This document shows positions 15,167-22,590 of a stretch of DNA of 23,586 bases, piece after piece. The stretch's first letter is position 1. Each line of letters opens with the position of its first letter. The stretch is taken from positions 1-23,586 of the forward strand of contig JANXTP010000251.1 of assembly GCA_025352345.1 (NCBI GenBank). Direction: 5' to 3'. The notes below the pieces were generated by a model, which was given only the letters and a program-made list of their open reading frames with translations, did no database searches and was not told the origin of the DNA. Origin of the DNA: Burkholderiales bacterium. Lineage in GTDB: Bacteria > Pseudomonadota > Gammaproteobacteria > Burkholderiales > Burkholderiaceae_C. The translations under genes were made by a program, and so were the position numbers.

Positions 15167-15898
15167 GTGACCGCGCAGACCGAACCCCCACGACTGGCAC
15201 GGCACGCGCCCTGGTACCACTGGCCCAGCCAGTGCGCGGTATGCCACGGCTGGGGTGCCGGGCGCATCTGCACGATCTGCACCGCGCGCTTCGCGGCACC
15301 CGTCGAACGCTGCCGGTGCTGCGCCGCGCAGGTGCCGGCCAGCGTGGCGCTGTGCGGTCGGTGCGTGCGCTCACCGCCACGCTTCGACAGCGCCATCGCC
15401 GCCGTCGATTACAGCCATCCCTGGGACCGTCTGATCAGCGACTTCAAGTATCGACGTGTGCTCGACCTCGGCGAGGCGCTGTGCGACCTGCTGATGGCCG
15501 CGCACCAACGCCATGCCGGCGACACGCCGGACTGGCTGCTGCCGGTGCCGCTGGGTGCGCAGCGCCTGCGAGAACGCGGCTACAACCAGTCGTGGGAGCT
15601 GGCCCGCCGTTGCGCTCGGCGACTCAGCTGCCCGACCGACGCCGCGCTGCTGTTGCGCATCCGCGAAACGCCGCACCAGCTGTCGCTGCCGCGTGACCGC
15701 CGCCTTGCCAATGTGCGTGGCGCGTTCGCCATTGAGCCACCTCGGCGCGCCGAGGTGGTCGGCCGCCGGATCACGTTGATCGACGACGTGATGACGACAC
15801 AGGCGACGGCCGACGAGCTGAGTGGCGTGCTGCTCGACGCCGGTGCGCAATCGGTGCAAGTGTGGGTGCTGGCCCGCACCCCGGCGCCGGAGCATTGA
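15167..15898 (+). CDS. comF: ComF-family phosphoribosyltransferase-like protein
   Basis: 243 residues. An N-terminal zinc-ribbon region has cysteine pairs at C23/C26, C35/C38, C49/C52 and C63/C66. It is followed by FKYRR and a PRTase-fold domain with PVPLGAQRLRERGYNQS (126-142) and the PRPP-loop motif TLIDDVMTTQAT (203-214). ComF (GntX in enterobacteria) supports DNA uptake in competent bacteria, with an unresolved biochemical role. The GTG start leaves only 20 bases to the divergent methyltransferase. No Shine-Dalgarno sequence is seen, and a TATATT hexamer six bases upstream suggests a leaderless message. trmL starts two bases after its stop. Confidence 0.92.
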   Translation: MTAQTEPPRLARHAPWYHWPSQCAVCHGWGAGRICTICTARFAAPVERCRCCAAQVPASVALCGRCVRSPPRFDSAIAAVDYSHPWDRLISDFKYRRVLDLGEALCDLLMAAHQRHAGDTPDWLLPVPLGAQRLRERGYNQSWELARRCARRLSCPTDAALLLRIRETPHQLSLPRDRRLANVRGAFAIEPPRRAEVVGRRITLIDDVMTTQATADELSGVLLDAGAQSVQVWVLARTPAPEH

Positions 15899-15900
15899 CG

Positions 15901-16371
15901 ATGTTCAACATCGTCCTGGTGCACCCCGAGATCCCGCCGAACACTGGCAACGTGATCCGGCTGGCCGCCAACACCGGCTGTGCACTGCACCTGATCGAGC
16001 CGCTGGGCTTCTCGATGGACGACAAGCTGTTGCAACGTGCCGGGCTCGATTACCACGAGCATGCACGGGTACAGCGCCATGCGTCCTGGGACCGGTTCGT
16101 CGCGGCGATGCAGCCCGATGCGGCCCGCTGTTTTGCCTTCACGACACGCGGCCACCAGACCCCCGCTGGCATCGCTTGGCAGGCCGGTGACTGGCTGGTG
16201 TTCGGCTCGGAGACCGCTGGCTTGTCCGCTGAACTGCGGGATGCCTTCGCCGACAACCGGCGCGTCAGGCTGCCGCTGCTGCCAGGGCAGCGCAGCCTGA
16301 ACCTGAGCAATGCGGTGGCGGTGGCCGTGTTCGAAGCGTGGCGCCAGAACGGTTACGCCGGCGGGGCTTGA
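15901..16371 (+). CDS. trmL: tRNA (cytidine/uridine-34 2'-O)-methyltransferase TrmL
   Basis: 156-residue SPOUT methyltransferase modifying the wobble ribose of tRNA-Leu. The family N-terminus is MFNIVLVHPEIPPNTGNVIR, and the trefoil-knot SAM motifs are FGSETAGL (101-108) and RSLNLSNAVAV (131-141). Length is normal for TrmL/YibK. The ATG was chosen two bases after the comF stop because it opens the conserved N-terminus. It probably forms an operon with comF. It converges on gpsA with 17 bases between stops and no recognisable terminator. Confidence 0.95.
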   Translation: MFNIVLVHPEIPPNTGNVIRLAANTGCALHLIEPLGFSMDDKLLQRAGLDYHEHARVQRHASWDRFVAAMQPDAARCFAFTTRGHQTPAGIAWQAGDWLVFGSETAGLSAELRDAFADNRRVRLPLLPGQRSLNLSNAVAVAVFEAWRQNGYAGGA

Positions 16372-16388
16372 CTTGGAACGACAGGGAT

Positions 16389-17378
16389 TCAGCGCTCGGC
16401 GCGCGGGCCGCGACCCATCAGTTGCTCGACGCCATCGCGCGGCGTGGCGCGTCCTTCCAGCACCGCCACCACCGCAGCAGTGATCGGCATCTCGACCCCG
16501 AGCGTCTGGGCGCGCTGGAGCACGGTGGGTGCGCTGAGCACGCCCTCGGCCACATGACCGAGTTCGGCAACGATCTGCGCCAGCGGTTGGCCACGCGCCA
16601 GCAGCAGGCCGACGGTGCGGTTGCGTGACAGGTCGCCAGTGGCGGTCAGCACCAGATCGCCCAGCCCGCTCAGGCCCATGAAGGTATCGGCGCGGGCGCC
16701 CAGCGCCACGCCCAGGCGCACCATCTCGGCCAGCCCGCGGGTGATCAAGGCCGCACGGGCGTTGAAGCCGAGTTGCAGGCCATCGGCCAGTCCGGTGGCA
16801 ATCGCCATCACATTCTTGACCGCACCACCGACCTCGACGCCGATCGGATCGTCGGAGGTGTAGATGCGCAGGTTGTCGCTGTGCAGCGCGGCGACAGCCT
16901 GCTCGCGCAGTGCGGGATCGCTGCTGGCGGCGACCAGCGCGGTCGGCTGACCGGCAGCCACTTCCTGCGCGAAGCTGGGCCCCGACAGCACCCCCACACG
17001 CCCGCCCGGCCAGACCTGCTGCGCCACCTCGTGGCCCAGCAAGCCCGTGCCTTCCTGAAAGCCCTTGCACAGCCAATACAGGCCAGGCGCCCGCGGGCCG
17101 GGGGGCAAGGCGCGCAATACCGGAGCGAGCCCGGACATCGGCGTGGCGACGATCAGCAGGCCGCCCTGGGCATGCGCAACGGCCGCATCGAAATCGTCGG
17201 TGACTTCGAGCGCCGCCGGGAAATCGGCTCTGGCGAGGTACCGAGGGTTGCACCGCTGCAGGCGCATTGCCTCGGCCTGCGCCGCATCCCGCGCCCACAG
17301 CACGGTGGGATGGCGGCCACTGGCGCTGATGGCCAGGGCGGTGCCCCAGGCACCGGCACCTAGCACGCTCAGTTGCAC
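16389..17378 (-). CDS. gpsA: Glycerol-3-phosphate dehydrogenase [NAD(P)+]
   Basis: 329-residue cytoplasmic enzyme that reduces dihydroxyacetone phosphate to sn-glycerol 3-phosphate for phospholipid synthesis. The Rossmann motif GAGAWG is at 7-12. Substrate and catalytic motifs are WLCKGF (102-107), LSGPSFAQEV (131-140), K188 in GGAVKNVMAIATG, GLSGLGDLVLTATG (235-248) and SRNRTVG (251-257). Length is typical. GTG is the only start that keeps the conserved LSVLGAGAWG N-terminus; no strong ribosome site is seen. It lies 36 bases after secB in the conserved rhodanese-grxC-secB-gpsA order. Confidence 0.97.
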   Translation of the reverse strand: MQLSVLGAGAWGTALAISASGRHPTVLWARDAAQAEAMRLQRCNPRYLARADFPAALEVTDDFDAAVAHAQGGLLIVATPMSGLAPVLRALPPGPRAPGLYWLCKGFQEGTGLLGHEVAQQVWPGGRVGVLSGPSFAQEVAAGQPTALVAASSDPALREQAVAALHSDNLRIYTSDDPIGVEVGGAVKNVMAIATGLADGLQLGFNARAALITRGLAEMVRLGVALGARADTFMGLSGLGDLVLTATGDLSRNRTVGLLLARGQPLAQIVAELGHVAEGVLSAPTVLQRAQTLGVEMPITAAVVAVLEGRATPRDGVEQLMGRGPRAER

Positions 17379-17414
17379 CGGGTGACGCTCAGCAGCCCTG
17401 GATCGTCCGGTCGC

Positions 17415-17891
17415 TCAGTTGATCAGCGTGCTGCCATTGGCAGCAGCCTTGGCGGCTTCTTCAGCGGCGGCCATCTGGCTTTCATACATCGCCTGGAAGT
17501 TGATTTCAGCCAGCGTCACCGGCGGAAATCCAGCGCGGGTGCAGATGTCGGAGACGATGGCCCGCAGGTACGGGTACACGATGCCCGGGCAGGCGATGCT
17601 GATGATCGGCTGCAGCTGATCCTGCGGGACGTTGCGGATCTCGAAGATGCCTGCCTGCTTGGCTTCCAGCAGAAACAGGGTCTTCTCGCCCACCTTGGTG
17701 GTCACGGTCACGCGCACCACGACCTCATAGCTGTCCTTGCCGATGGCTTCGGCGCCGACGCCGATGTTGATGTCGACCTGCGGCTGTTGCTGCTCCAGGA
17801 AGATCGCCGGCGAATTGGGCTGTTCCAGCGACAAATCCTTCAGGTAAATGCGCTGAATCTGGAACATCGGGGAGGTGTCTTCGTCTGCCAT
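17415..17891 (-). CDS. secB: Protein-export chaperone SecB
   Basis: 158-residue homotetrameric chaperone keeping preproteins unfolded for SecA. Conserved segments are FQIQRIYLKDLSLEQPNSP (10-28), the acidic-hydrophobic core EVVVRVTVTTKVGEKTLFL, QAGIF (79-83), CPGIVYPYLRAIVSD (101-115) and GFPPVTLAEINF (121-132). The ATG at 17891 was preferred to a longer frame beginning at 17987, which adds residues unlike SecB. A CATAAT hexamer at 17951-17946 may be a -10 in the 121-base gap after grxC, so secB may have its own promoter. Confidence 0.97.
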   Translation of the reverse strand: MADEDTSPMFQIQRIYLKDLSLEQPNSPAIFLEQQQPQVDINIGVGAEAIGKDSYEVVVRVTVTTKVGEKTLFLLEAKQAGIFEIRNVPQDQLQPIISIACPGIVYPYLRAIVSDICTRAGFPPVTLAEINFQAMYESQMAAAEEAAKAAANGSTLIN

Positions 17892-18012
17892 GGCAATCTC
17901 GGGGTGGGTTGTGCAGCGGCAACCAGGCCACCGCTTGGGGGTCGGATTATGGCGGATGCCATTTGACCGTCGTGGCGCCTTCGGCACCGGAGCGCAGGCG
18001 CGTCGTTCGGTG

Positions 18013-18330
18013 TCAGCCGGGTGCAGCCTGTGGCTGCAGCAGTGGCAGCAGCCCGCCGCGCTGATCGAGTGCGATCAGGTCGTCGCAGCCGCCGATGTGG
18101 GCGCCGGCGATGAAGATCTGCGGCACGGTGCGCCGCCCGGTGCGCTCGATCATCGTGACGCGCGCCACCGGATCACGGTCCACCCGCACCTCGTCAATCG
18201 CCGTCACGCCACGAGCCTTCAGCAGCGCCTTGGCGCGCACACAGTACGGACATGTCTCGGTGGTGTAAATCGTCACAAGCGCATGGTGGGTCGTGGGCAG
18301 GCTGGCGCCTGGAGGCGCGGAGATCGTCAC
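18013..18330 (-). CDS. grxC: Glutaredoxin 3
   Basis: 105-residue glutathione-dependent disulfide reductase. The active site CPYC is at 27-30, the cis-Pro segment TVPQIF at 68-73, and the glutathione-binding GGCDDL at 80-85. About 17 residues precede the domain, more than the roughly 85-residue family norm. This start is supported by its GTGA overlap with the rhodanese stop and by GGAG eight bases upstream. A GTG at residue 19 could instead give the short form. It is co-operonic with the rhodanese gene. Confidence 0.94.
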   Translation of the reverse strand: MTISAPPGASLPTTHHALVTIYTTETCPYCVRAKALLKARGVTAIDEVRVDRDPVARVTMIERTGRRTVPQIFIAGAHIGGCDDLIALDQRGGLLPLLQPQAAPG

Positions 18331-18737
18331 GCGGAGCGCTCCATCGGCAGGTTCGCCTCGCGCCAGGCGGCAACGCCCCCGGCGACCGCGCTGGCCTTTT
18401 CATAGCCGCGCTTGCGCAGGATGGCCACACCGCGGTGTGCGCGCGCACCGGTCGGGCACATCAGCAGCAGCGGAACGGTCTTGTTCTTCGGCAGATCGGT
18501 GGCGGTTTCCAGTCTGCCGAACGGCACGTTCTTCGAACCGCCCGCGTGGCCGGCGCCATACTCGGCCGGCTCGCTGACATCGATCAGCACACCGCGTTCG
18601 CGGTTGATCAGGTTGACCGCTTCGGCCGGGCTGATGCCCCCCATGACAGCGCCGCGCGACAACAGCGGCCACGCCAGCAGGCCGCCCGAGACCAGCGCGG
18701 CGACGAACAAAAACCAGTTGTTGAGAAAGAAGGTCAC
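18327..18737 (-). CDS. Membrane-anchored rhodanese-like sulfurtransferase (YibN type)
   Basis: 136 residues: an N-terminal transmembrane helix (about 5-26), then one rhodanese domain with ISPAEAVNLINRE, VLIDVSEPAEYGAGHAGGSKNVPF (50-73) and the active-site loop CPTGAR starting at C94. The cysteine is present, so persulfide transfer is possible. It corresponds to YibN, which lies before grxC and secB in many proteobacteria. It begins with GTG and is divergent from gpmA. Its stop overlaps the grxC start (GTGA). Confidence 0.92.
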   Translation of the reverse strand: MTFFLNNWFLFVAALVSGGLLAWPLLSRGAVMGGISPAEAVNLINRERGVLIDVSEPAEYGAGHAGGSKNVPFGRLETATDLPKNKTVPLLLMCPTGARAHRGVAILRKRGYEKASAVAGGVAAWREANLPMERSA

Positions 18738-18778
18738 GAAGCGGTCCGGTCAGGGTAGGGTCAATCGCAAAACCGCGG

Positions 18779-18786
18779 ATTATAGA
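18779..18786. promoter_or_regulatory. Overlapping divergent -10 elements between the rhodanese gene and gpmA
   Basis: ATTATAGA contains a consensus TATAAT on the minus strand (18784-18779) for the rhodanese operon and TATAGA on the plus strand (18781-18786) for gpmA. They lie about 40 and 60 bases from the respective start codons. -35 hexamers at 16-18 bases are weak on both sides. Confidence 0.4.
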
Positions 18787-18848
18787 ATTTGGGGGTTTTC
18801 CCGAGCCTGACTCACCCCTTTCCCTGACCACGATCCCATCGACCTGCC

Positions 18849-19544
18849 ATGACCCAACTCGTGCTGATCCGCCATGGGCAATCCACCTGGAACCTCGACA
18901 ACCGCTTCACCGGCTGGGTCGATGTCGAGTTGACGCCTCTGGGAGTCGAGCAGGCGCAAACCGCAGGCCGCCGGCTCAAGGCGGCGGGGTTCGATTTCGA
19001 CATCGCCTACACCTCGGTCTTGAAGCGCGCGGTATGGACGCTGTGGCACACGCTCGATCAGCTCGACCGCACCTGGCTGCCGGTGGTGCATTCGTGGCGG
19101 CTCAACGAACGCCACTACGGCGCGCTGGAAGGGCTGAACAAAGCGGATACCGCCGCGAAATACGGCGACGCGCAGGTCTTGCTGTGGCGCCGCAGCTACG
19201 ACACGCCGCCGCCGGCGCTGGAGCCCACCGACCCGCGCTGCGAGCGCAACGATCTGCGCTACGCCGGCTTGAAGGCCGACGAGGTGCCGCTGACCGAATG
19301 CCTGAAAGACACGGTGGCGCGGGTGCTGCCTTACTGGAACGACACCATCGTGCCGTCGATGGCCGCCGGCAAGCGGGTGATCGTCGCTGCGCACGGCAAC
19401 AGCATCCGCGCGTTAATGAAGCACCTGGACCAGATCTCGGACGACGACATCATCGGCCTGGAAATCCCGAACGGTGTGCCGATCGTCTACGAGCTCGATG
19501 CGACGTTCCGACCGATCAGCCGCCGCTTCCTTGAAAGCGACTGA
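18849..19544 (+). CDS. gpmA: 2,3-bisphosphoglycerate-dependent phosphoglycerate mutase
   Basis: 231-residue glycolytic/gluconeogenic enzyme interconverting 3- and 2-phosphoglycerate. The phosphohistidine motif LIRHGQSTWN contains H9. Other motifs are R-x-NERHYGALEGLNK with E87, the proton-donor region, and AAHGNSIRAL with H182. The insert YDTPPPALEP is typical of dPGM. It ends RRFLESD, roughly 18 residues short of the usual ~249-residue enzyme, lacking the flexible Lys/Ala-rich C-terminal tail that closes over the active site. No frameshift restoring such a tail is visible after the stop. The upstream ATG is supported by the family N-terminus. Confidence 0.95.
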   Translation: MTQLVLIRHGQSTWNLDNRFTGWVDVELTPLGVEQAQTAGRRLKAAGFDFDIAYTSVLKRAVWTLWHTLDQLDRTWLPVVHSWRLNERHYGALEGLNKADTAAKYGDAQVLLWRRSYDTPPPALEPTDPRCERNDLRYAGLKADEVPLTECLKDTVARVLPYWNDTIVPSMAAGKRVIVAAHGNSIRALMKHLDQISDDDIIGLEIPNGVPIVYELDATFRPISRRFLESD

Positions 19545-19571
19545 CACGAGTCTCGCCTGAACGGACCAACT

Positions 19572-19626
19572 CGTCTGAGATCAGACGGGAGCGCTGCGCC
19601 GAGAGCGTGGGGTGAGCGGCGCAGCG
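19572..19626 (+). terminator. Tandem hairpins after gpmA, possible terminator
   Basis: Two inverted repeats stand 28 bases after the gpmA stop. The first is CGTCTGA-GA-TCAGACG (19572-19587); the second has CGCTGCGCC and GGCGCAGCG arms (19592-19600, 19618-19626) with a 17-base loop. Neither has a T tract on the plus strand, so intrinsic termination is doubtful. They may act as a processing barrier between the convergent genes. Confidence 0.35.
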
Positions 19627-19706
19627 AAGTGAAGGAGTAAGGCCGGATCGGTCTCACCCGAAGCGTTTGGGAAGTGCCCTGGCCTGGAGGACATGAGCGG
19701 AGCCGG

Positions 19707-20441
19707 TCACCCCGCGCCGTCGGAAGCACCTCGCGCCAACTGTTCAGAGATGTCGGCGCGCAAGCGCTCGGCCAGTGGGCGCCGCTCGAAGCCCTGGCTG
19801 AGCAGCGCCGGCAGCACCACCACATGGGCCGTCAGGTCGCTGGCCGACACCACCGCCCACAGCGACTGCATCAGCGTGGTGTCGCCGATGTAGGCGGCTG
19901 CGGCACTGACCGGCTCGCGCGCGTCGGAGAAGCGCAGCGCGATCGCTTGTACCGGCACGGCAGTGACAACAGCGGCTTGCAGCAGATTGGCGTGGAATGG
20001 CAGCACGCCGTGGCCGTCGCTGGTCGTGCCCTCGGGAAACATAGCGATCGGGTCGCCTGCCAGCAGGGCTTCGGCCACCAGGTGCACCACACGGCGGGCA
20101 TCGCTGCGCCGCGTGCGTTCGATGAACAGCGTGCCGCCACAAGCCACCAGCCAGCCGATCACCGGCCAGCCGCGCACGTCGGACTTCGACACGAAGCGCA
20201 TCGGCCGCACCGAGATGATGACCGGGATGTCGAGCCACGACACATGGTTCGCGACGAACAGCGTCGCGCCATCGTTCGGGATGCCGCTGGCGCGCACGGT
20301 GATGCCCAGCAGATGAAGCAGGCGTGTATTCCAGCGACCGACATGCGCCATGCGCTGCGCTGCATCGATGAACGGGAAGACGAGCGCGCAGATGGCGATG
20401 CCACGCCCGATGTGCAGCCCGCAGCGCAGCAGCCGAAACAC
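19707..20441 (-). CDS. 1-acyl-sn-glycerol-3-phosphate acyltransferase (PlsC family)
   Basis: 244-residue membrane-associated acyltransferase expected to acylate lysophosphatidic acid. From the GTG at 20441, a hydrophobic helix (about 10-25) precedes motif I NHVSWLD (65-71), motif II FIERTRRSD (106-114), motif III FPEGTTSDG (135-143) and VPVQAIAL (motif IV). A TTG at 20465 sharing TTGA with the pyrC' stop would add eight residues and imply coupling; both starts are plausible. It is last in the pyrB-pyrC' run. A paralogous role on other lysolipids cannot be excluded. Confidence 0.9.
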   Translation of the reverse strand: MFRLLRCGLHIGRGIAICALVFPFIDAAQRMAHVGRWNTRLLHLLGITVRASGIPNDGATLFVANHVSWLDIPVIISVRPMRFVSKSDVRGWPVIGWLVACGGTLFIERTRRSDARRVVHLVAEALLAGDPIAMFPEGTTSDGHGVLPFHANLLQAAVVTAVPVQAIALRFSDAREPVSAAAAYIGDTTLMQSLWAVVSASDLTAHVVVLPALLSQGFERRPLAERLRADISEQLARGASDGAG

Positions 20442-20461
20442 AGCCCGCAGGCGACCTGCGC

Positions 20462-21757
20462 TCAAAGGGCTTCGTAGGCCACGTGCCCGGAAACCACCGT
20501 GCACTTCACCCGGCCCGGCAACTCATGGCCCGAGAAGGGTGTGTGCTTGCCCTGGCTCTTCAGTGCCTGCGGCGTGACCTGCCAGTACGCCGCCGGGTCG
20601 AACACGCAGACATCGGCAACGCCGCCCTCGACCAGCTGGCCCGCGCTTGACGCCAGCGAACCCAGCGCATCGCCCAGCACCCGCACCGGCGCGATCGTGA
20701 TCGTGGCCAGCGTGCGGGCCAGGTCGTGACCCGACTGCTCGCCCCATTTCAGCGCCAGCCCGAGCAGCAATTCCAGGCCGGTGGCGCCAGGCTCGGCTTC
20801 GGCAAACGGCAGCGTCTTCGCGTCCTCGTCGACCGGCGTGTGATCGCTGACCAGCGCGTCGATCGTGCCGTCGGCCAGCGCGGCGCGCAGCGCGTCGCGG
20901 TCGCGCACCTGACGCAGCGGCGGCGTCAGCCGCATCGCGGCGTTGAAGTAGCCGATGTCGATGTCGGTCAGGTGCAGGTGGTTGATGCTGACGTCGCAGG
21001 TGATCGGCAGCCCTTCAGCCTTGGCGCGCCGCACCAGCTCGACACCGGCCGCGCTGCTGAGGCGGCAGATGTGCACTCGCGCACCGGTGTCACGCACCAG
21101 TTCGAACAGCGTGTTCAGCGCAATGGTTTCGGCGATCACCGGCACGCCGGTCAGGCCCATCCGCGTGGCCAGCGCACCCTTGGCGGCGACACCGTTGCCG
21201 AGGTAGCCGTCCTGCGCACGCAGCCAGGTGGTGTAGCCGAAGGTCGACGCGTACTGCAGCGCGCGGTGCAGCACCAGTGTGTCCTTCAGCGCGACCTCGG
21301 CATTCGAGAAGCCGACGCAGCCGGCCTCTGTCAGTTCGGCCATCTCGGTCAGCACCTCGCCGCCCAGGCCGCGGGTCAGCGCGCCGAGCGGGTAAAGGTG
21401 CGACTGGTTCAGGTTGCGCGCCCGGAACTTCAGCATCTCGACCAGGCCCGGCTCGTCGAGCGGCGGGTCGGTGTCGGGCAGGCACACGAGGCTGGTCACG
21501 CCACCAGAGACGGCGGCCGCCATTTCCGACTCGAGCATGCCCTCGTGTTCATGGCCCGGCTCGCGCAGCCGCACCGCCAGATCGACCAGGCCAGGTGCGA
21601 CCACGAGGCCGCTGGCGTCGATGATGCGGCTGGGCTTGAAGTCGGGGCTGACGGGGCCGATCGTGACGATGCGCCCGGCGGCGATGGCGACATCGGCCCG
21701 CTCGTCGCGGCCGGAGGCAGGGTCAATAACTCGGCCGTTGGCTATTAAGAGCTTCAT
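20462..21757 (-). CDS. Non-catalytic dihydroorotase-like subunit (PyrC')
   Basis: 431-residue amidohydrolase-fold protein related to type I dihydroorotase. The metal sites are gone: the canonical DxHxH reads DLAVR (59-63), the HxED segment reads RAQD (180-183), and TDHAPH reads SDHTPV. Pseudomonas and other proteobacteria carry such an inactive PyrC', which is needed structurally for dodecameric aspartate transcarbamoylase with PyrB. A genuine dihydroorotase should exist elsewhere in the genome. The start ATG lacks a clear ribosome site, and the first 40 bases are A+T-rich. Normally pyrC' follows pyrB directly; here two foreign-looking genes intervene. Often annotated pyrC or pyrX. Confidence 0.92.
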   Translation of the reverse strand: MKLLIANGRVIDPASGRDERADVAIAAGRIVTIGPVSPDFKPSRIIDASGLVVAPGLVDLAVRLREPGHEHEGMLESEMAAAVSGGVTSLVCLPDTDPPLDEPGLVEMLKFRARNLNQSHLYPLGALTRGLGGEVLTEMAELTEAGCVGFSNAEVALKDTLVLHRALQYASTFGYTTWLRAQDGYLGNGVAAKGALATRMGLTGVPVIAETIALNTLFELVRDTGARVHICRLSSAAGVELVRRAKAEGLPITCDVSINHLHLTDIDIGYFNAAMRLTPPLRQVRDRDALRAALADGTIDALVSDHTPVDEDAKTLPFAEAEPGATGLELLLGLALKWGEQSGHDLARTLATITIAPVRVLGDALGSLASSAGQLVEGGVADVCVFDPAAYWQVTPQALKSQGKHTPFSGHELPGRVKCTVVSGHVAYEAL

Positions 21758-21803
21758 CGTTAGCTGACCAAATATCGCTTTTTCATTGCTCGGATGGAGT
21801 CGC

Positions 21804-22145
21804 CTACTGCATCGCTTTTCGCAACTCTTTTTGAGCGACAAAAAGAAACGCCCCCGGATCGGTCTTCCAAATAACAGCGTCTCCGTCTGCAGTTACCTGA
21901 ACTGGTACTTCGTGCAAGTCGCCGTCATGACGAACGCGAGCAATTCCCTGATAACGGTTGCCCCCGTCTTTGACGACTTGAACTTGCTCAATGGATACCT
22001 TGAGCTCCTTCAACTGAGGGTCTGAACTGAACTTCTGCTGCATAGACAGCATCGTCATTTCACTAACCTTTGCTGGTGATGGCCCACAAGCAGAAAGAGC
22101 GATAGTAATAAATAGAACGCCAGCAGTTTTTAAAAAAATGGTCAT
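21804..22145 (-). CDS. Small hypothetical lipoprotein
   Basis: 113 residues. A lipoprotein signal peptide (TIFLKTAGVLFITIALSAC) has its lipobox LSAC at 17-20. The mature part is about 93 residues, with VRHDGDLHEVPVQVTADGDAVIWKTDPGA forming a likely small beta domain. I do not recognise the family. The ATG is preceded by AGGTAGG two to eight bases upstream. Base composition is distinctly poorer in G+C than neighbouring core genes (24 of 60 bases G/C in 22081-22140). It follows the unknown gene by 42 bases and precedes pyrC' by 46. Probably acquired together with its neighbour. Confidence 0.75.
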   Translation of the reverse strand: MTIFLKTAGVLFITIALSACGPSPAKVSEMTMLSMQQKFSSDPQLKELKVSIEQVQVVKDGGNRYQGIARVRHDGDLHEVPVQVTADGDAVIWKTDPGAFLFVAQKELRKAMQ

Positions 22146-22187
22146 GGCCTACCTGATTTTTTAAACAAGTCCAAAGCTTTACTCAAG

Positions 22188-22562
22188 CTATGCGTTGACG
22201 TACAGAACTGGATTTGATGCGCCCTGTTTCCAATAGTGTCGAACCGACCCACCAACATATTGGCCACGCAAATCATCTGATGCGCGCACGCCGACGAACT
22301 CCCATCGGCCGTTTATGTTCACATCCTTGTGGGGACGAGTCTGGTACAGCGTTGATCCGCCTGGATGCCACCCATAAATAACAAAGACTTCCAATACGCG
22401 TCCCTCTGCAACGGAAAACGCGAAGTTAACTCGGCTTTTCCGCTCGCCAAGACGCCAAACGCCACGAGTCGCCTCATAAAGCTCCTCATCTGAAATGTTT
22501 GGCCGATACAGCTCTGCGATACGAATTAGCAACGCTGGTTCGCGGATATTCAGCTCCTTCAT
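22188..22562 (-). CDS. Conserved hypothetical protein inserted after pyrB
   Basis: 124 residues, soluble, no signal peptide. The N-terminal part (IREPALLIRIAELYRP, ELYEATRGVWRLG) is followed by FAFSVAEGRVLEVFVIYGWH, then GRWEFVGVRASDDLRGQYVG (about 83-102) and the end GASNPVLYVNA. I recall widespread uncharacterised proteins ending in a similar RWEF-G...YVG.SV.HY...GA.NPI.YVN pattern, but no function. The ATG at 22562 has GGAG five bases upstream and is clearly better than a TTG at 22610 that would overlap pyrB. G+C is about 47-48 % in sampled lines, unlike pyrB. Start and reading frame look intact, so it is probably expressed. Confidence 0.78.
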   Translation of the reverse strand: MKELNIREPALLIRIAELYRPNISDEELYEATRGVWRLGERKSRVNFAFSVAEGRVLEVFVIYGWHPGGSTLYQTRPHKDVNINGRWEFVGVRASDDLRGQYVGGSVRHYWKQGASNPVLYVNA

Positions 22563-22590
22563 GGACACTCCGAGATAGCCAATTTCGTCT

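Noticed and set aside
15580..17298. A 572-codon minus-strand open frame through gpsA, trmL and comF
   Set aside because: It is out of frame with gpsA and antisense to trmL and comF, and reads as Arg/Gly/Ala-rich low-complexity protein.
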